Part shown: positions 31,666 through 40,586 of the stretch, piece after piece
Layout of the letters: each line of letters opens with the position of its first letter
Position numbering within the stretch: the stretch's first letter is position 1
Source of the DNA: JAKSCF01 sp028279945
Lineage (GTDB): Bacteria; Bacillota; Clostridia; Peptostreptococcales; JAAYPU01
Length of the DNA stretch: 48,828 nt
Assembly: GCA_028279945.1 (NCBI GenBank)
Contig: JANQMT010000165.1
Coordinates: forward strand, 1 to 48,828
Reading direction: 5' to 3'
The notes under the pieces: generated by a model
The model's database searches: none
What the model was told of the DNA's origin: nothing
Seen by the model: the letters and a program-made list of their open reading frames with translations, nothing else
Made by a program: the position numbers and the translations under genes

Positions 31666-33117
31666 TTAAATATTTATTTTATAAACCTTATTGAGTTCTT
31701 CTAAAACAAGTTGACATATTTTATCAACCTCTATTTCTGTTTCAACTGCCTTGGAAGGCAAAACCGGATCCAGCCCATATGCCACCCATCTTGAATTGAT
31801 TAAATGCAGTGGTGTCACATTATCACTGGTCGCACTGCCGCCTATGGTTCCGCATCCCAGAGTCATGGAAGGAGCAAGCCCAGTGCTCAAACCAACCGCA
31901 CCATGCGTTGAAGGTGTGTTTACCAAGAACCTGGAAACGGGTTTTTTCATGGCGAATTCACGAATTACTTCTTCATTGTTAGAATGAATGGAAAGTGTAT
32001 GACCAAGTCCACCATTTTTTAAAAGCTTGAAACACGTTTCACACGCTTCATTCCAGTCTGACACCACATAAAAACCTATAAGTTGTGTCAACTTCTCTTT
32101 TGAGAATGGGTGTTGAGGACCTATGCCGGGTTCTTCTCCCACAAGGAGTTTTACATGCTCTGGAATAGATATTTCCGCAAGATTTGCTATGAACTGTGCA
32201 GGCTTCCCCACAATATTGGGGTTCATGCTGCCGTTAGATTTCTCCATAATACCTTTGACTTTTTCTAGATCTTCACCCTTTAAGAAATACCCACCTTGTC
32301 TGATCACAGCATCACGTACTTGATTCTCAATGCAGCGTTCTGTGACAATGGCTTGTTCAGAAGCACACACCGTACCATTATCAAACCCTTTGGATAAAAA
32401 TATCTTCTCAACCGCATCCTCTATGTCTGCAGTGCGTTCAATAAATGCAGGCACATTGCCCGGACCGACACCAAGCGCCGGTGTGCCGGAACTGTATGCC
32501 GCCTTTACCATCTCTGCCCCGCCTGTGGCCAGAATCATAGCAACATCCTTGTGCTTCATTAAAGCCCCACTGGCTTCTATGGTTGGAATAGAAATACACC
32601 CGATAAGGTCTTCGGGAATACCATATATCACGCATCCCTTACGCAGAATTTTAACCGTTTCTAAAATGCATTTTGCCGCCGAAGGATGGGGGCTAAAAAC
32701 AATGCTGTTACCTGATTTCAAAGCAATAAGAGCTTTATAGATCACAGTAGACGTTGGATTGGTTGAAGGAATCAACCCTGCAATAACCCCCATTGGTGTC
32801 GCAATTTGTATGATTTTCTTTTCAGGAAACTCATCGATGATGCCTACCGTTTTCATATCCTTCATAAAAGTCCACAACTTCTGACTAGATAAAATATTTT
32901 TTTGCATTTTGTCCTGCCAAATGCCAAACCCTGTTTCTTCACAGGCCATTTTTGCAAGGTATTCTGCATTTTCAAAAGCAATTTTTGATAGTCCTTCCAC
33001 TGCTTTATCTATCTCTTGTGATGAACAAGTTGAAAATTTTTGCTGAGCAGTTTTTGCCGCACACACCAGGTTTCTGACTTCTTGAATTGAAGCCAAGTCC
33101 AGATCATAGTTTTCCAT
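31666..33117 (-). CDS. eutE: CoA-acylating acetaldehyde dehydrogenase EutE
   Basis: 483 aa from ATG 33117, nine bases after AGGAGG; the ATG at 33123 overlaps the eutK stop and is only 3 nt from the Shine-Dalgarno. Family segments: ATPMGVIAGLIPSTNPTSTV, ATGGAEMVKAAYSSGTPALG, and catalytic Cys in FDNGTVCASEQ. It oxidises acetaldehyde to acetyl-CoA in the lumen. Only a few residues precede the catalytic fold, so the N-terminal targeting helix of enterobacterial EutE is missing. Instead the C-terminal 20 residues (VDKICQLVLEELNKVYKI) look like an encapsulation helix. Confidence 0.93.
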   Translation of the reverse strand: MENYDLDLASIQEVRNLVCAAKTAQQKFSTCSSQEIDKAVEGLSKIAFENAEYLAKMACEETGFGIWQDKMQKNILSSQKLWTFMKDMKTVGIIDEFPEKKIIQIATPMGVIAGLIPSTNPTSTVIYKALIALKSGNSIVFSPHPSAAKCILETVKILRKGCVIYGIPEDLIGCISIPTIEASGALMKHKDVAMILATGGAEMVKAAYSSGTPALGVGPGNVPAFIERTADIEDAVEKIFLSKGFDNGTVCASEQAIVTERCIENQVRDAVIRQGGYFLKGEDLEKVKGIMEKSNGSMNPNIVGKPAQFIANLAEISIPEHVKLLVGEEPGIGPQHPFSKEKLTQLIGFYVVSDWNEACETCFKLLKNGGLGHTLSIHSNNEEVIREFAMKKPVSRFLVNTPSTHGAVGLSTGLAPSMTLGCGTIGGSATSDNVTPLHLINSRWVAYGLDPVLPSKAVETEIEVDKICQLVLEELNKVYKINI

Positions 33118-33119
33118 AA

Positions 33120-33638
33120 TCATATGCCTCCTTTCAAGTGCTGTTGAATGGCTTCAGTAAGTTGAACCTTATTGGCAAATTTTATCTTATTTCGATCCAT
33201 GGTTGTTATTTTTAATGCTCTCGCGATCTGTCTAAGTTCCGCTACTTTATAAATGCTTATGTCACTTAAATCATAGCCTTCCAGAAAAAGTGACGCATCA
33301 GATATGGTTGGCTGCGTTAACTTCACCTGTACTTCAGATTCTCTTTTCTTCTCCGCTTCTCCATGATAATAAGTATCCAACACCTCATCTGAAATTCTAG
33401 GAATCACATGTGCCGATATCATGGTACCAACGCGTTTTGAAGCATCAGCACCTGCTTCTATAGCCGCTTTTACAGCACCTACGTCACCTGTAACAACAAT
33501 GGTGATTAATCCACCAGTACTTTTTTCTTTACTGACCATCGTTACATTGGCCGCCTTAAGACACGCATCCAATGCTTCAACAGCCCCCACCAATCCTTTT
33601 GTTTCAATGAGACCAATTGCTTTATTTTTCATATTCAT
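33120..33638 (-). CDS. eutK: BMC-H shell protein with C-terminal Rho-N/SAP-like domain (EutK position)
   Basis: 172 aa. Residues about 5-88 are a BMC-H domain (IGLIETKGLVGAVEALDACL, VVTGDVGAVKAAIEAGAD, ISAHVIPRIS). After a charged linker (about 90-120) comes a helical domain, ISIYKVAELRQIARALKIT then KIKFANKVQLTEAIQQHL, with the pattern of Rho N-terminal or SAP-like nucleic-acid-binding folds. Enterobacterial EutK also carries a C-terminal nucleic-acid-binding-like domain, but of winged-helix type. The symbol follows position and architecture. The start could be Met3 at 33632, which is better spaced from AGG. Confidence 0.8.
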   Translation of the reverse strand: MNMKNKAIGLIETKGLVGAVEALDACLKAANVTMVSKEKSTGGLITIVVTGDVGAVKAAIEAGADASKRVGTMISAHVIPRISDEVLDTYYHGEAEKKRESEVQVKLTQPTISDASLFLEGYDLSDISIYKVAELRQIARALKITTMDRNKIKFANKVQLTEAIQQHLKGGI

Positions 33639-33640
33639 AC

Positions 33641-34294
33641 CTAGTATTTGGTTGGATTATCAGCAACATACTTAACCGCTTCTGCAAAAGCATCACATGC
33701 CGCTTTACACGCAGATTGACTTCCGGTTAATAATCCACCCCCAAAGTTTGTTTCAGAAGGCGGGCCATAAAACGCTGCCATTTTTACATCAGCAGCCTTA
33801 AGCGCTACATCTAAGGCATACATAGCTTCAATTGGAGGTGCAATTAAGTAAGCAATGGCTTGACCTTCTTCTACGCCTGCCATTTCAGATAGGTAACTTC
33901 CTGACCTAGATATACAATGTGCATAATATGCAATGGAATCATCATCGTTGGCACTATAGAAGCACGCGTCATTTTCGATAAAGTCTATCGTTGCATTAAG
34001 ACCACTTCTCACTTCAGCAGGCGTCGGTCCGGATAAAATCCCAATAAACTCGCCTGCAAGTTTTGTATTGGCATTGTCTGCACCGCCGTAAAAGGATTTG
34101 GCATAAGCCACAGACACTTCTGCTTTCTTTGTTGCCTCATCAAGTGCTGTGTAACCCACATCATCACAATCTGTTGTGATCATCCCCAACGATCGATGTC
34201 CTTCGGGTAGACTTAGCTTTTCTCTTAAACTTTCGTCTACATTTGGTATGAGCTTTACACTTAATACAGTAACTTTTAATGGATCATTTCTCAT
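33641..34294 (-). CDS. eutL: Trimeric shell protein EutL (tandem BMC, gated pore)
   Basis: 217 aa. EutL features: an N-terminal strand with LSVKLIPNVDESLREKL, YAKSFYGGADNANTKLAGE, GPTPAEVRSGLNATIDFIEN, and FYGPPSETNFGGGLLTGSQS. In the family this permuted tandem-BMC protein forms a trimer with a large gated central pore. AGGAGGG lies in front of the ATG, 11 bp after eutC. Confidence 0.95.
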   Translation of the reverse strand: MRNDPLKVTVLSVKLIPNVDESLREKLSLPEGHRSLGMITTDCDDVGYTALDEATKKAEVSVAYAKSFYGGADNANTKLAGEFIGILSGPTPAEVRSGLNATIDFIENDACFYSANDDDSIAYYAHCISRSGSYLSEMAGVEEGQAIAYLIAPPIEAMYALDVALKAADVKMAAFYGPPSETNFGGGLLTGSQSACKAACDAFAEAVKYVADNPTKY

Positions 34295-34305
34295 GAGAAT
34301 CCCTC

Positions 34306-35181
34306 CTAGAGTTTTAAATCAACGCCACTCTTTTTCTCGTTGAGTATGCGCTTAATAATATCCGCTATATAGGCACCCGCTTCAACAGCCGGTGTACCAT
34401 TTCTATGGATGTTGCTGACAACTGTCCTCAAAGATTCTGCATTACCTACTTTTCCACGGTAAATCATGTAGCAGCTCATGGATTCTCCAGTGGCAAGCCC
34501 CGGACGTTCACCGATTAATACAGCCGTCACTTCCGCACCGGTTACTTCAGCCACATGATCCATGGCTGGCACCCTCCCATATCTTAAAAAGAATGGCTCC
34601 GCCACTGAAATACCTTGTGCTTTTAAACCCATCTCAATGGATTTAAATGTGTCATATGCATTGGTTTCAACTGCGATAGATGACAACCCATCTGAGACAT
34701 AGACCAATACTTTTGGTGGGCCGGCATATTTTTCTTTTAAAGCATTAACTGCAGCTTCATCCAAAATTCTTCCAAGGTCAGGTCTGGTTAAATACTCATC
34801 TTTTTCCTTGATAACGGTTTGCAGTGCAAGCCATCCTTTACTCTTTGGGTATTCTTCAGGTACATTATTAAACACAGCATCTTGTGCGATGGCGTGATCT
34901 GCCCTAAATCGCAATATAGTATCTGTTGTATAGCGTGGACCTGACCGCCCAATACCCACACGAGCAGGTGTTGATTTTTTATAGTTCACATAGGCGTCTT
35001 TATTTTCTGGATTTGGAATACATAGATAATCTTCCATATTGTACTTTGTAATATCGGCGACAGCACCTTCATCAATAATCTGTTTGGAAGATGATATATT
35101 GGATTCAGGCTTGATTTCACAGTTTTCGTAGTACGATTTAACCACTTCTTCAATTATTTTTCTCAAGTCGGCCTCAGACAT
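34306..35181 (-). CDS. eutC: Ethanolamine ammonia-lyase small subunit, copy 1 (main operon)
   Basis: 291 aa. Residues 1-20 (EADLRKIIEEVVKSYYENC) form the amphipathic targeting helix known for EutC. Catalytic-domain landmarks: STPARVGIGRSGPRYTTD (about 68), LRFRADHAIAQDAVF, LVYVSDGLSSIAVE, FFLRYGRVPAMDHVAEV, LIGERPGLATGESMSCY and HRNGTPAVEAGAYIAD. With EutB it forms the adenosylcobalamin-dependent lyase, binding the corrin from one face. It follows eutB by 15 bp. Confidence 0.95.
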   Translation of the reverse strand: MSEADLRKIIEEVVKSYYENCEIKPESNISSSKQIIDEGAVADITKYNMEDYLCIPNPENKDAYVNYKKSTPARVGIGRSGPRYTTDTILRFRADHAIAQDAVFNNVPEEYPKSKGWLALQTVIKEKDEYLTRPDLGRILDEAAVNALKEKYAGPPKVLVYVSDGLSSIAVETNAYDTFKSIEMGLKAQGISVAEPFFLRYGRVPAMDHVAEVTGAEVTAVLIGERPGLATGESMSCYMIYRGKVGNAESLRTVVSNIHRNGTPAVEAGAYIADIIKRILNEKKSGVDLKL

Positions 35182-35196
35182 CTTTTCCCCTCCCTC

Positions 35197-36561
35197 CTAT
35201 TTCATAAAAATTGAAGCATCGCCGGCCTTGTCAGTAAGCTTGCCGTCTTTTAACAATCCCATATCTTCCAGCCAGGCTTCAAATTCTTTAATCGGTTTGA
35301 GTTTTAACAAGCTTCTCAATGTATGCGCTTCATGGTAGCCGGTACATTGGTAGTTCAGCATGATATCATCACCTGCAGGAATGCCCATGAAATAGTTACA
35401 ACCTGCGGAAGTCAATAGAACCGCCAGGTTTTCTATGTCGTTTTGGTCAGCTTTCATGTGATTGGTGTAACAAGCATCTACCCCCATTGATATGCCTGTG
35501 AGCTTACCCATGAAGTGGTCTTCAAGTCCTGCACGTATCACTTGTTTGCTGTCATAAAGATATTCCGGTCCAATAAAACCAACCACGGTATTCACCAAGA
35601 AGGGCTTGAATCGCTTGGCAAACCCATAGCAGCGTGCTTCCATTGTCACTTGGTCAGCACCGTAGTGTGCATCACTTGAGAGTTCAGAACCTTGCCCCGT
35701 TTCAAAGTACAAGACATTTGGCCCGGTACTTGTGCCTTGTTTCAAAACAAGTTCTCTCGCTTCTTGAAGTATATCTGCTGTTACACCAAACGCCTCGTTG
35801 CCTTTTTGGGAGCCTGCAATGGATTGGAAAATCAAATCGGAAGGCGCTCCTTTTCGGATAGCTTCCATCTGTGTGGTCACATGTGCCAAAACGCATTGTT
35901 GGGTTGGAATGTTCCATTTGTTTTTAAATTCGTCGAACATTTTCAGAACATTCATCACATTATCCACGGTGTCGTTTACAGGGTTCAACCCGATAACCGC
36001 ATCACCAACACCATAAGTCAATCCCTCCATCAAAGACACCATTATGCCATCCAAATTGTCAGTGGGATGGTTTGGCTGTAGTCTAATGCCAAGAATACCC
36101 TCTCGTCCAATGGTGGTATTACAGTGTGCCGTTATCTTGATTTTTTTAGCCGCATAAATCAAGTCTAAATTCGACATGAGTTTTGTAACCGCGGCTACCA
36201 TCTCAGAAGTCAGTCCTCGAGATATGCGTCTGATCATGTCACCTGTTACGTTTTCGTTCAGCAGCCATTCTCTAAATTCACCTACTGTCTGACCTTTTAT
36301 TTCTTCATAGATGGTCGTGTTCAAATCATCGTAGATGACACGTGTGACTTCATCTGATTCATAGGGAATGACTGGATAATTGTAGAGGTCTTCAAGTGTT
36401 AGACGGCTGAGTACCACTTTGGCCGCAACACGCTCAGTGACTGTTTCAGCTGCAATACCAGCCATTTTGTCTCCTGATTTTTCTTCATTTGCTTTGGCCA
36501 ATACTTCTTTGATGCTGGTAAATTGATACACTTGATCAAATAATGATGTTTTGAGTTTCAT
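35197..36561 (-). CDS. eutB: Ethanolamine ammonia-lyase large subunit, copy 1 (main operon)
   Basis: 454 aa from ATG 36561, which has GAGAGGAG at good spacing and matches the family start MKLKTSLFDQVYQFTSIKEV; an upstream ATG at 36591 lies inside eutA. Landmarks: LAKANEEKSGDKMAGIAA, HCNTTIGREGILGIRLQPN, EGLTYGVGDAVIGLNPV, LYFETGQGSELSSDAHYG and NHMKADQNDIENLAVLL. The TIM-barrel subunit holds substrate and the adenosyl radical chemistry, converting ethanolamine to acetaldehyde and ammonia. Sampled G+C is about 45-50%, higher than copy 2. Confidence 0.96.
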   Translation of the reverse strand: MKLKTSLFDQVYQFTSIKEVLAKANEEKSGDKMAGIAAETVTERVAAKVVLSRLTLEDLYNYPVIPYESDEVTRVIYDDLNTTIYEEIKGQTVGEFREWLLNENVTGDMIRRISRGLTSEMVAAVTKLMSNLDLIYAAKKIKITAHCNTTIGREGILGIRLQPNHPTDNLDGIMVSLMEGLTYGVGDAVIGLNPVNDTVDNVMNVLKMFDEFKNKWNIPTQQCVLAHVTTQMEAIRKGAPSDLIFQSIAGSQKGNEAFGVTADILQEARELVLKQGTSTGPNVLYFETGQGSELSSDAHYGADQVTMEARCYGFAKRFKPFLVNTVVGFIGPEYLYDSKQVIRAGLEDHFMGKLTGISMGVDACYTNHMKADQNDIENLAVLLTSAGCNYFMGIPAGDDIMLNYQCTGYHEAHTLRSLLKLKPIKEFEAWLEDMGLLKDGKLTDKAGDASIFMK

Positions 36562-36580
36562 GCTTTCACTCCTCTCACTT

Positions 36581-38008
36581 TTAATAACCAAATAATAAAG
36601 TTTTGATAATTACCGGCAGAACCTGTCCGTCGGCGACAGGTATTCCAATATCAATGTAGTCCCCATTGTCCACACGTATTGAATCTATACAAATCACAGG
36701 TTTGCTCTGTGATAGATTCCTTCTTAAGCTCAGTCCCAATGCTTTTGCCATGTCGTTTTCAACGCACACAATTAATGGTTGGTCAGAACGAATGATACGA
36801 TCAAGGCCGGTTACAATATCTTCTGCTAAAGACTGTAAAGCATCAAAGCCGTAATTTTTGCTGCCTTTTATTGAAAATGCCACTAGTGGTAACGCATTAT
36901 CATGAAGTATCCAGTTGACACGCCTACAAATGGCTTCAACCCTTTTCATGCCCCAATGGCTTTCTTCATCTGCCGTTAATTTCACCACAGGTACATTTTT
37001 AAGCGGCAGGACCTCATGGTCATAGTTGATGGTACTTCCACTGATGTTAGTGGTGTGAATGCCTGCACCGATTACTGTAGCCCTTATGGTTTCCTTGGCT
37101 TCTAAGATATTCAGCCCCGATCCATCAAGCGCTTTTTTTAGGCTTTGCCCCAGCAGTACACCTATGTCATTAAAGGGGTATAAATGGCTGCCTTGTAACG
37201 TCAAACAATCAGCAACACCACCCGACAAACAAATAAAGTTCAATGGTGTTTTTAATTTTAAACCATGGTCCGTTATCAAAAGTTTGAGAATAGGATGCTC
37301 ATAATGGCCCTTTGCAACATTCACTATGGTATCTGCCAATGTATCTGTAATTTTACGAAGCGCTTTTTCTTGAGGACGATCACCGACACTTATGTTAACC
37401 CCCAATACCTGAGCCAGTGCTTTCATCTTATTGGATAAGTAAGTGACATTACCTTGTTGATCCAGTTTTATAAGCCGTCCACCTATGTCAAAACAAGCCG
37501 AATCCACTACGTCTCCGTTTTTAAACACTGCCACATTGGTTGTACCGCCTCCAACGTCTAAATTCATCACTGTACAGGCGTGATCTTGAGAATAGATACA
37601 AGCACCTGACCCTTTGCCCGCCAATATGCCTTCTAAATCTGGTCCCGCTGTGGTAACCACAAAATCACCTGCCAGGCTGCTAAGCATGTTAACAATTTCC
37701 TGAGCGTTTTCTTTCCTGGCTGCTTCACCTGTGATGATTACAGCACCTGTGTTGACGTCTTTTGGCGTCAGCCCGGCTTTATTGTATTCCTTAAGGATCA
37801 ACTCTTTAATTTTTTCAGCATTCAGCGTAAAGATGTCCATCAATGGGGTAAAGTAGATACTGCTGTTATAAATGATTTTTTTGTCTACAATTCTTACCGT
37901 AGGAATCGTCCATGCTGCCGCCATATTTTCAATTTTTATCGTACAAAAAACCAGTTGAGTTGTTGACGTACCGATGTCTATGCCCACACTTTTTAATAAT
38001 TGCTTCAC
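36581..38008 (-). CDS. eutA: Ethanolamine ammonia-lyase reactivating factor EutA, copy 1
   Basis: 475 aa from GTG 38008, with GAGGAGG in front. The actin-like ATPase start KSVGIDIGTSTTQLVF, MNLDVGGGTTNVAVFKNGDV and ATVIGAGIHTTNISG identify EutA. It exchanges damaged cobalamin for adenosylcobalamin on the lyase using ATP. An antitermination leader sits directly before it. It overlaps the upstream-most candidate start of eutB but not the chosen one. Confidence 0.94.
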   Translation of the reverse strand: MKQLLKSVGIDIGTSTTQLVFCTIKIENMAAAWTIPTVRIVDKKIIYNSSIYFTPLMDIFTLNAEKIKELILKEYNKAGLTPKDVNTGAVIITGEAARKENAQEIVNMLSSLAGDFVVTTAGPDLEGILAGKGSGACIYSQDHACTVMNLDVGGGTTNVAVFKNGDVVDSACFDIGGRLIKLDQQGNVTYLSNKMKALAQVLGVNISVGDRPQEKALRKITDTLADTIVNVAKGHYEHPILKLLITDHGLKLKTPLNFICLSGGVADCLTLQGSHLYPFNDIGVLLGQSLKKALDGSGLNILEAKETIRATVIGAGIHTTNISGSTINYDHEVLPLKNVPVVKLTADEESHWGMKRVEAICRRVNWILHDNALPLVAFSIKGSKNYGFDALQSLAEDIVTGLDRIIRSDQPLIVCVENDMAKALGLSLRRNLSQSKPVICIDSIRVDNGDYIDIGIPVADGQVLPVIIKTLLFGY

Positions 38009-38035
38009 ACTGTCCTCCTCAAAAACAAAAAAATA

Positions 38036-38103
38036 ACGTAAAAAAGCGCAATTACGCTAATTAACGTCACCGTTAGGCTTCTCCTCGTGCTTCACTGCAC
38101 AAG
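38036..38103 (-). promoter_or_regulatory. EutV (ANTAR) antitermination leader before eutA
   Basis: On the minus strand the first hairpin is CTTGTGC-AGTGAA-GCACGAG (38103-38084), a 7-bp stem with a hexaloop having A1 and G4. The second is TAAC-GGTGAC-GTTA (38075-38062), with G4 but G rather than A at position 1. Its 3' arm overlaps the 5' arm of a weak terminator (38067-38036; ACGTTAATTAGCG against CGCTTTTTTACGT) followed by TTATTTTTTT. It begins one base after the eutW stop, so it can hold back eutA onward until EutV is active. Confidence 0.75.
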
Positions 38104-38104
38104 T

Positions 38105-39529
38105 TTATTCAGTTAATTCTGTCTTCATCTTAAAATCAAAACTCACCTTGGTACCATTTTCATTAGAATCAATGGAATAACATCCTTTTAATTTGTCGTT
38201 AATGATACTTTTAACAATCTTCATGCCCAAACTGCCTTCACGGGCATTTTCGATATTATACCCCACCCCGTCATCTGTGACAAGAATGCTTGAGTACTGA
38301 ATACCACGCTGAATTTTGACTTCTAATCGACCTTTTTCTCTCCCTACAAATGCATACTGCATTGAATTTTGTACGAGTTCATTAACCACCAAAGCAATAG
38401 AAGTAGCCAAGTCTGAACTGATAACAAATGAATCGCCTGTAATCTGAAGGTCTATGCAGCAATTCTCACTGAGAACACTGGTAGCATTAGTGATAATTCG
38501 ATCCAATATTGTTTTGATATCCACATCATCAACACCTTTTTGTGCCAAAACTTCATGGGTAACTGCTATGCTGATAACACGGTTAATACTCTCATCAAAT
38601 GCCCTTTGGGCTTGTTTATTTTCAATACGCCTAGACTGAAGCTTTAACAAACTGGCAATGGTCTGCAAATTATTTTTTACCCGATGGTGGATTTCACGCA
38701 TAGCAACGGACTTTGAAATCAGTTCCTTTTCTTTTGCTTTTTCCCCAGTAATGTCTTTTATAATCATGATTATCCCAGCTAAATCGGAATTGTTAAGTTT
38801 CATGCTGGCGTATTTAACTTTTAAAGTGAAGCTGCCTATGTCCACCTCTGAGTTCTTAGTTGCTGTGCACTGAAGCACTTCTTCAAAATGGCTGCCGTCA
38901 AGGACAAGGTTTTCAAAAGGAATACCTACCAGTTCATCCAAGTATCCCAGTTTTCTGTAAATCTGCACTGCAACAGGATTTAAGCTTTGTGAAAACCCAT
39001 GTCTGTCAAAAATAACGATTCCGTCGTTCAAGTATGGATGCACATGAATCTTTTCATTCATGGCATTCATCAAACTCTCTGTCAATTGTTCGGTGGTTTC
39101 TGAAAGGATTTGCATTCTAGCGTTGTCTTTTTCTTTGTCATACACGTCGGTCTCTACAATTAAACATGCAATGGTCACACCCCTGTCATTTTTAATGGGC
39201 ACAACATTTTGTTTTACAATCTGCTCTTCTTGTGTGATGGCCCTTAAATCTCTCGTTGGCATACCCAGTTCCAGTGTACGTACCGCTGCAGGTTCGTTGT
39301 GCCTAAACGCATATTCACCCACAACTGTTTCTTTATACATTGACTTATACATAGAAGGTTTTGCTTCGGCAACAACGATAGCAACCCCAGTTTCACGGGT
39401 CATGCAATCAATAAACACATCTGCTTTCATAAGGTTTGCCATAAGGGGTAAATGTTCACTGATGGAAATCAATAACTTGATGTCTTGTTCATCCAGGTTT
39501 GTGTATTGCATACAAAGCTTTTTTAACAT
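38105..39529 (-). CDS. eutW: Ethanolamine-sensing histidine kinase EutW
   Basis: 474 aa from ATG 39529, chosen because AGGGGGAAG precedes it and it lies after the eutV stop; an upstream ATG at 39586 is inside eutV. Domains: N-terminal sensor (about 1-170), PAS (about 180-285; GIVIFDRHGFSQSLNPVAV), and HisKA_2 phosphoacceptor MREIHHRVKNNLQTIASLL (about 293), followed by an HATPase domain (VNELVQNSMQYAF, VTDDGVGYNIENAREGSLG). There are no transmembrane segments, so it is cytoplasmic. It phosphorylates EutV in response to ethanolamine. Confidence 0.93.
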   Translation of the reverse strand: MLKKLCMQYTNLDEQDIKLLISISEHLPLMANLMKADVFIDCMTRETGVAIVVAEAKPSMYKSMYKETVVGEYAFRHNEPAAVRTLELGMPTRDLRAITQEEQIVKQNVVPIKNDRGVTIACLIVETDVYDKEKDNARMQILSETTEQLTESLMNAMNEKIHVHPYLNDGIVIFDRHGFSQSLNPVAVQIYRKLGYLDELVGIPFENLVLDGSHFEEVLQCTATKNSEVDIGSFTLKVKYASMKLNNSDLAGIIMIIKDITGEKAKEKELISKSVAMREIHHRVKNNLQTIASLLKLQSRRIENKQAQRAFDESINRVISIAVTHEVLAQKGVDDVDIKTILDRIITNATSVLSENCCIDLQITGDSFVISSDLATSIALVVNELVQNSMQYAFVGREKGRLEVKIQRGIQYSSILVTDDGVGYNIENAREGSLGMKIVKSIINDKLKGCYSIDSNENGTKVSFDFKMKTELTE

Positions 39530-39540
39530 AAAACTTCCCC

Positions 39541-40110
39541 CTAGTCTTTCATGAGAAGTGCTTTTGAAATGTCTTTCATAGAGCATCGTTTGTCCATGCT
39601 CAATTTTCGAATATAGTTGTATGCCTCATTTTCGGTCATATTCTCTTTATTAATCAGCAGACTCTTAGCACGATCAACCAGAATACGGCCTTCCAGCTTG
39701 TCAATGGATTTAAGGTTTTCGTTTTTTATTTTTCGGATCTCATCCGCTTTGTGCAAAGCAATTTCCACAGCAGGTATGATAGATTTTTCTGTAATGGGTT
39801 TTACCATATAGTTTAAGACACTGTTCTCTTTTGCTTTTTCAATAAACTCCCGACCGCTGTACGCTGTAAGTAATATAATCCCTCCCGCCAAATTTTCCTC
39901 ATTGATGATTTTCGCAGCCATTAAACCATCTATAAGAGGCATTTTAATATCAAGAATCGCCAAATCTGGATGGTGTTTTTTACAAAGTTCAACCGCATCA
40001 AATCCATCAACAGCTTGGCCCACTACGCTGTAATCTGCATCTTCTAACATTTCTGCAAGGTTAATTCTAGTGATTGGTTCATCATCGGCGATGACAATCT
40101 TTCTCCTCAT
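39541..40110 (-). CDS. eutV: Response regulator antiterminator EutV (REC-ANTAR)
   Basis: 189 aa from ATG 40110, six bases after AAAGGGAG; the ATG at 40116 abuts the Shine-Dalgarno. The receiver domain (about 1-118) has DDEP, phospho-acceptor Asp in DLAILDIKMP and Lys in MVKPIT. The ANTAR RNA-binding domain (about 135-189) reads LEGRILVDRAKSLLINKEN and MTENEAYNYIRKLSMDKR. Phosphorylated EutV dimers bind paired hexaloop hairpins and prevent terminator folding. Three such leaders are in this window. Confidence 0.95.
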   Translation of the reverse strand: MRRKIVIADDEPITRINLAEMLEDADYSVVGQAVDGFDAVELCKKHHPDLAILDIKMPLIDGLMAAKIINEENLAGGIILLTAYSGREFIEKAKENSVLNYMVKPITEKSIIPAVEIALHKADEIRKIKNENLKSIDKLEGRILVDRAKSLLINKENMTENEAYNYIRKLSMDKRCSMKDISKALLMKD

Positions 40111-40151
40111 AAGCATCTCCCTTTTAGAACTTTGTCTAAAATTGCACTAGA

Positions 40152-40586
40152 TTACTGATTCCATATTAAGTTCTTAATGGCATCCACGCCCTCTTTGGTG
40201 ACTGCACTTACTTCATATATTTCTTTTGAACCTGCTTCCAATAAATATTCTCTCACCTGATTTAAATGATTTAGATCTGATGCAAGGTCAACTTTTGTCA
40301 CGATTCCAACAACCTTTACATTAAACATATCCCCAAAATTGGGTGGAAAGACACACATGTCACTGTCTACGCTATGAACAAGTGCAATAATATCGACATC
40401 AAATGACATAGAAATGATAGCGTTGTAATACCGAGGGTTTTCCAAATATTCTCCGGGCAAATCGAGAAAATTTTCGTAATATTCTGCAGCCTGAGTTTTT
40501 TTATAATACAATCTTTCTTCATTTAGCATTTGTATCAATGAGGTTTTTCCCGTATTGGTTTTCCCAACCAACATCATCTTAGCCAT
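40152..40586 (-). CDS. eutP: EutP, P-loop GTPase-like protein/acetate kinase
   Basis: 144 aa. The P-loop GKTNTGKTSL (about 8-17), DLPGEYLENPRYYNAI (switch region), VTKVDLA (NKxD-like) and EVSAVTKEGVDAIKNLI make it a small Ras-like domain. EutP has been reported to act as an acetate kinase in Eut systems, making ATP from acetyl-phosphate. The ATG overlaps the eutS stop (TAATG). Confidence 0.93.
   Translation of the reverse strand: MAKMMLVGKTNTGKTSLIQMLNEERLYYKKTQAAEYYENFLDLPGEYLENPRYYNAIISMSFDVDIIALVHSVDSDMCVFPPNFGDMFNVKVVGIVTKVDLASDLNHLNQVREYLLEAGSKEIYEVSAVTKEGVDAIKNLIWNQ

Noticed and set aside
32330..32740. 136-codon plus-strand frame opposite eutE
   Set aside because: A complement shadow of the conserved aldehyde dehydrogenase with no start signals.
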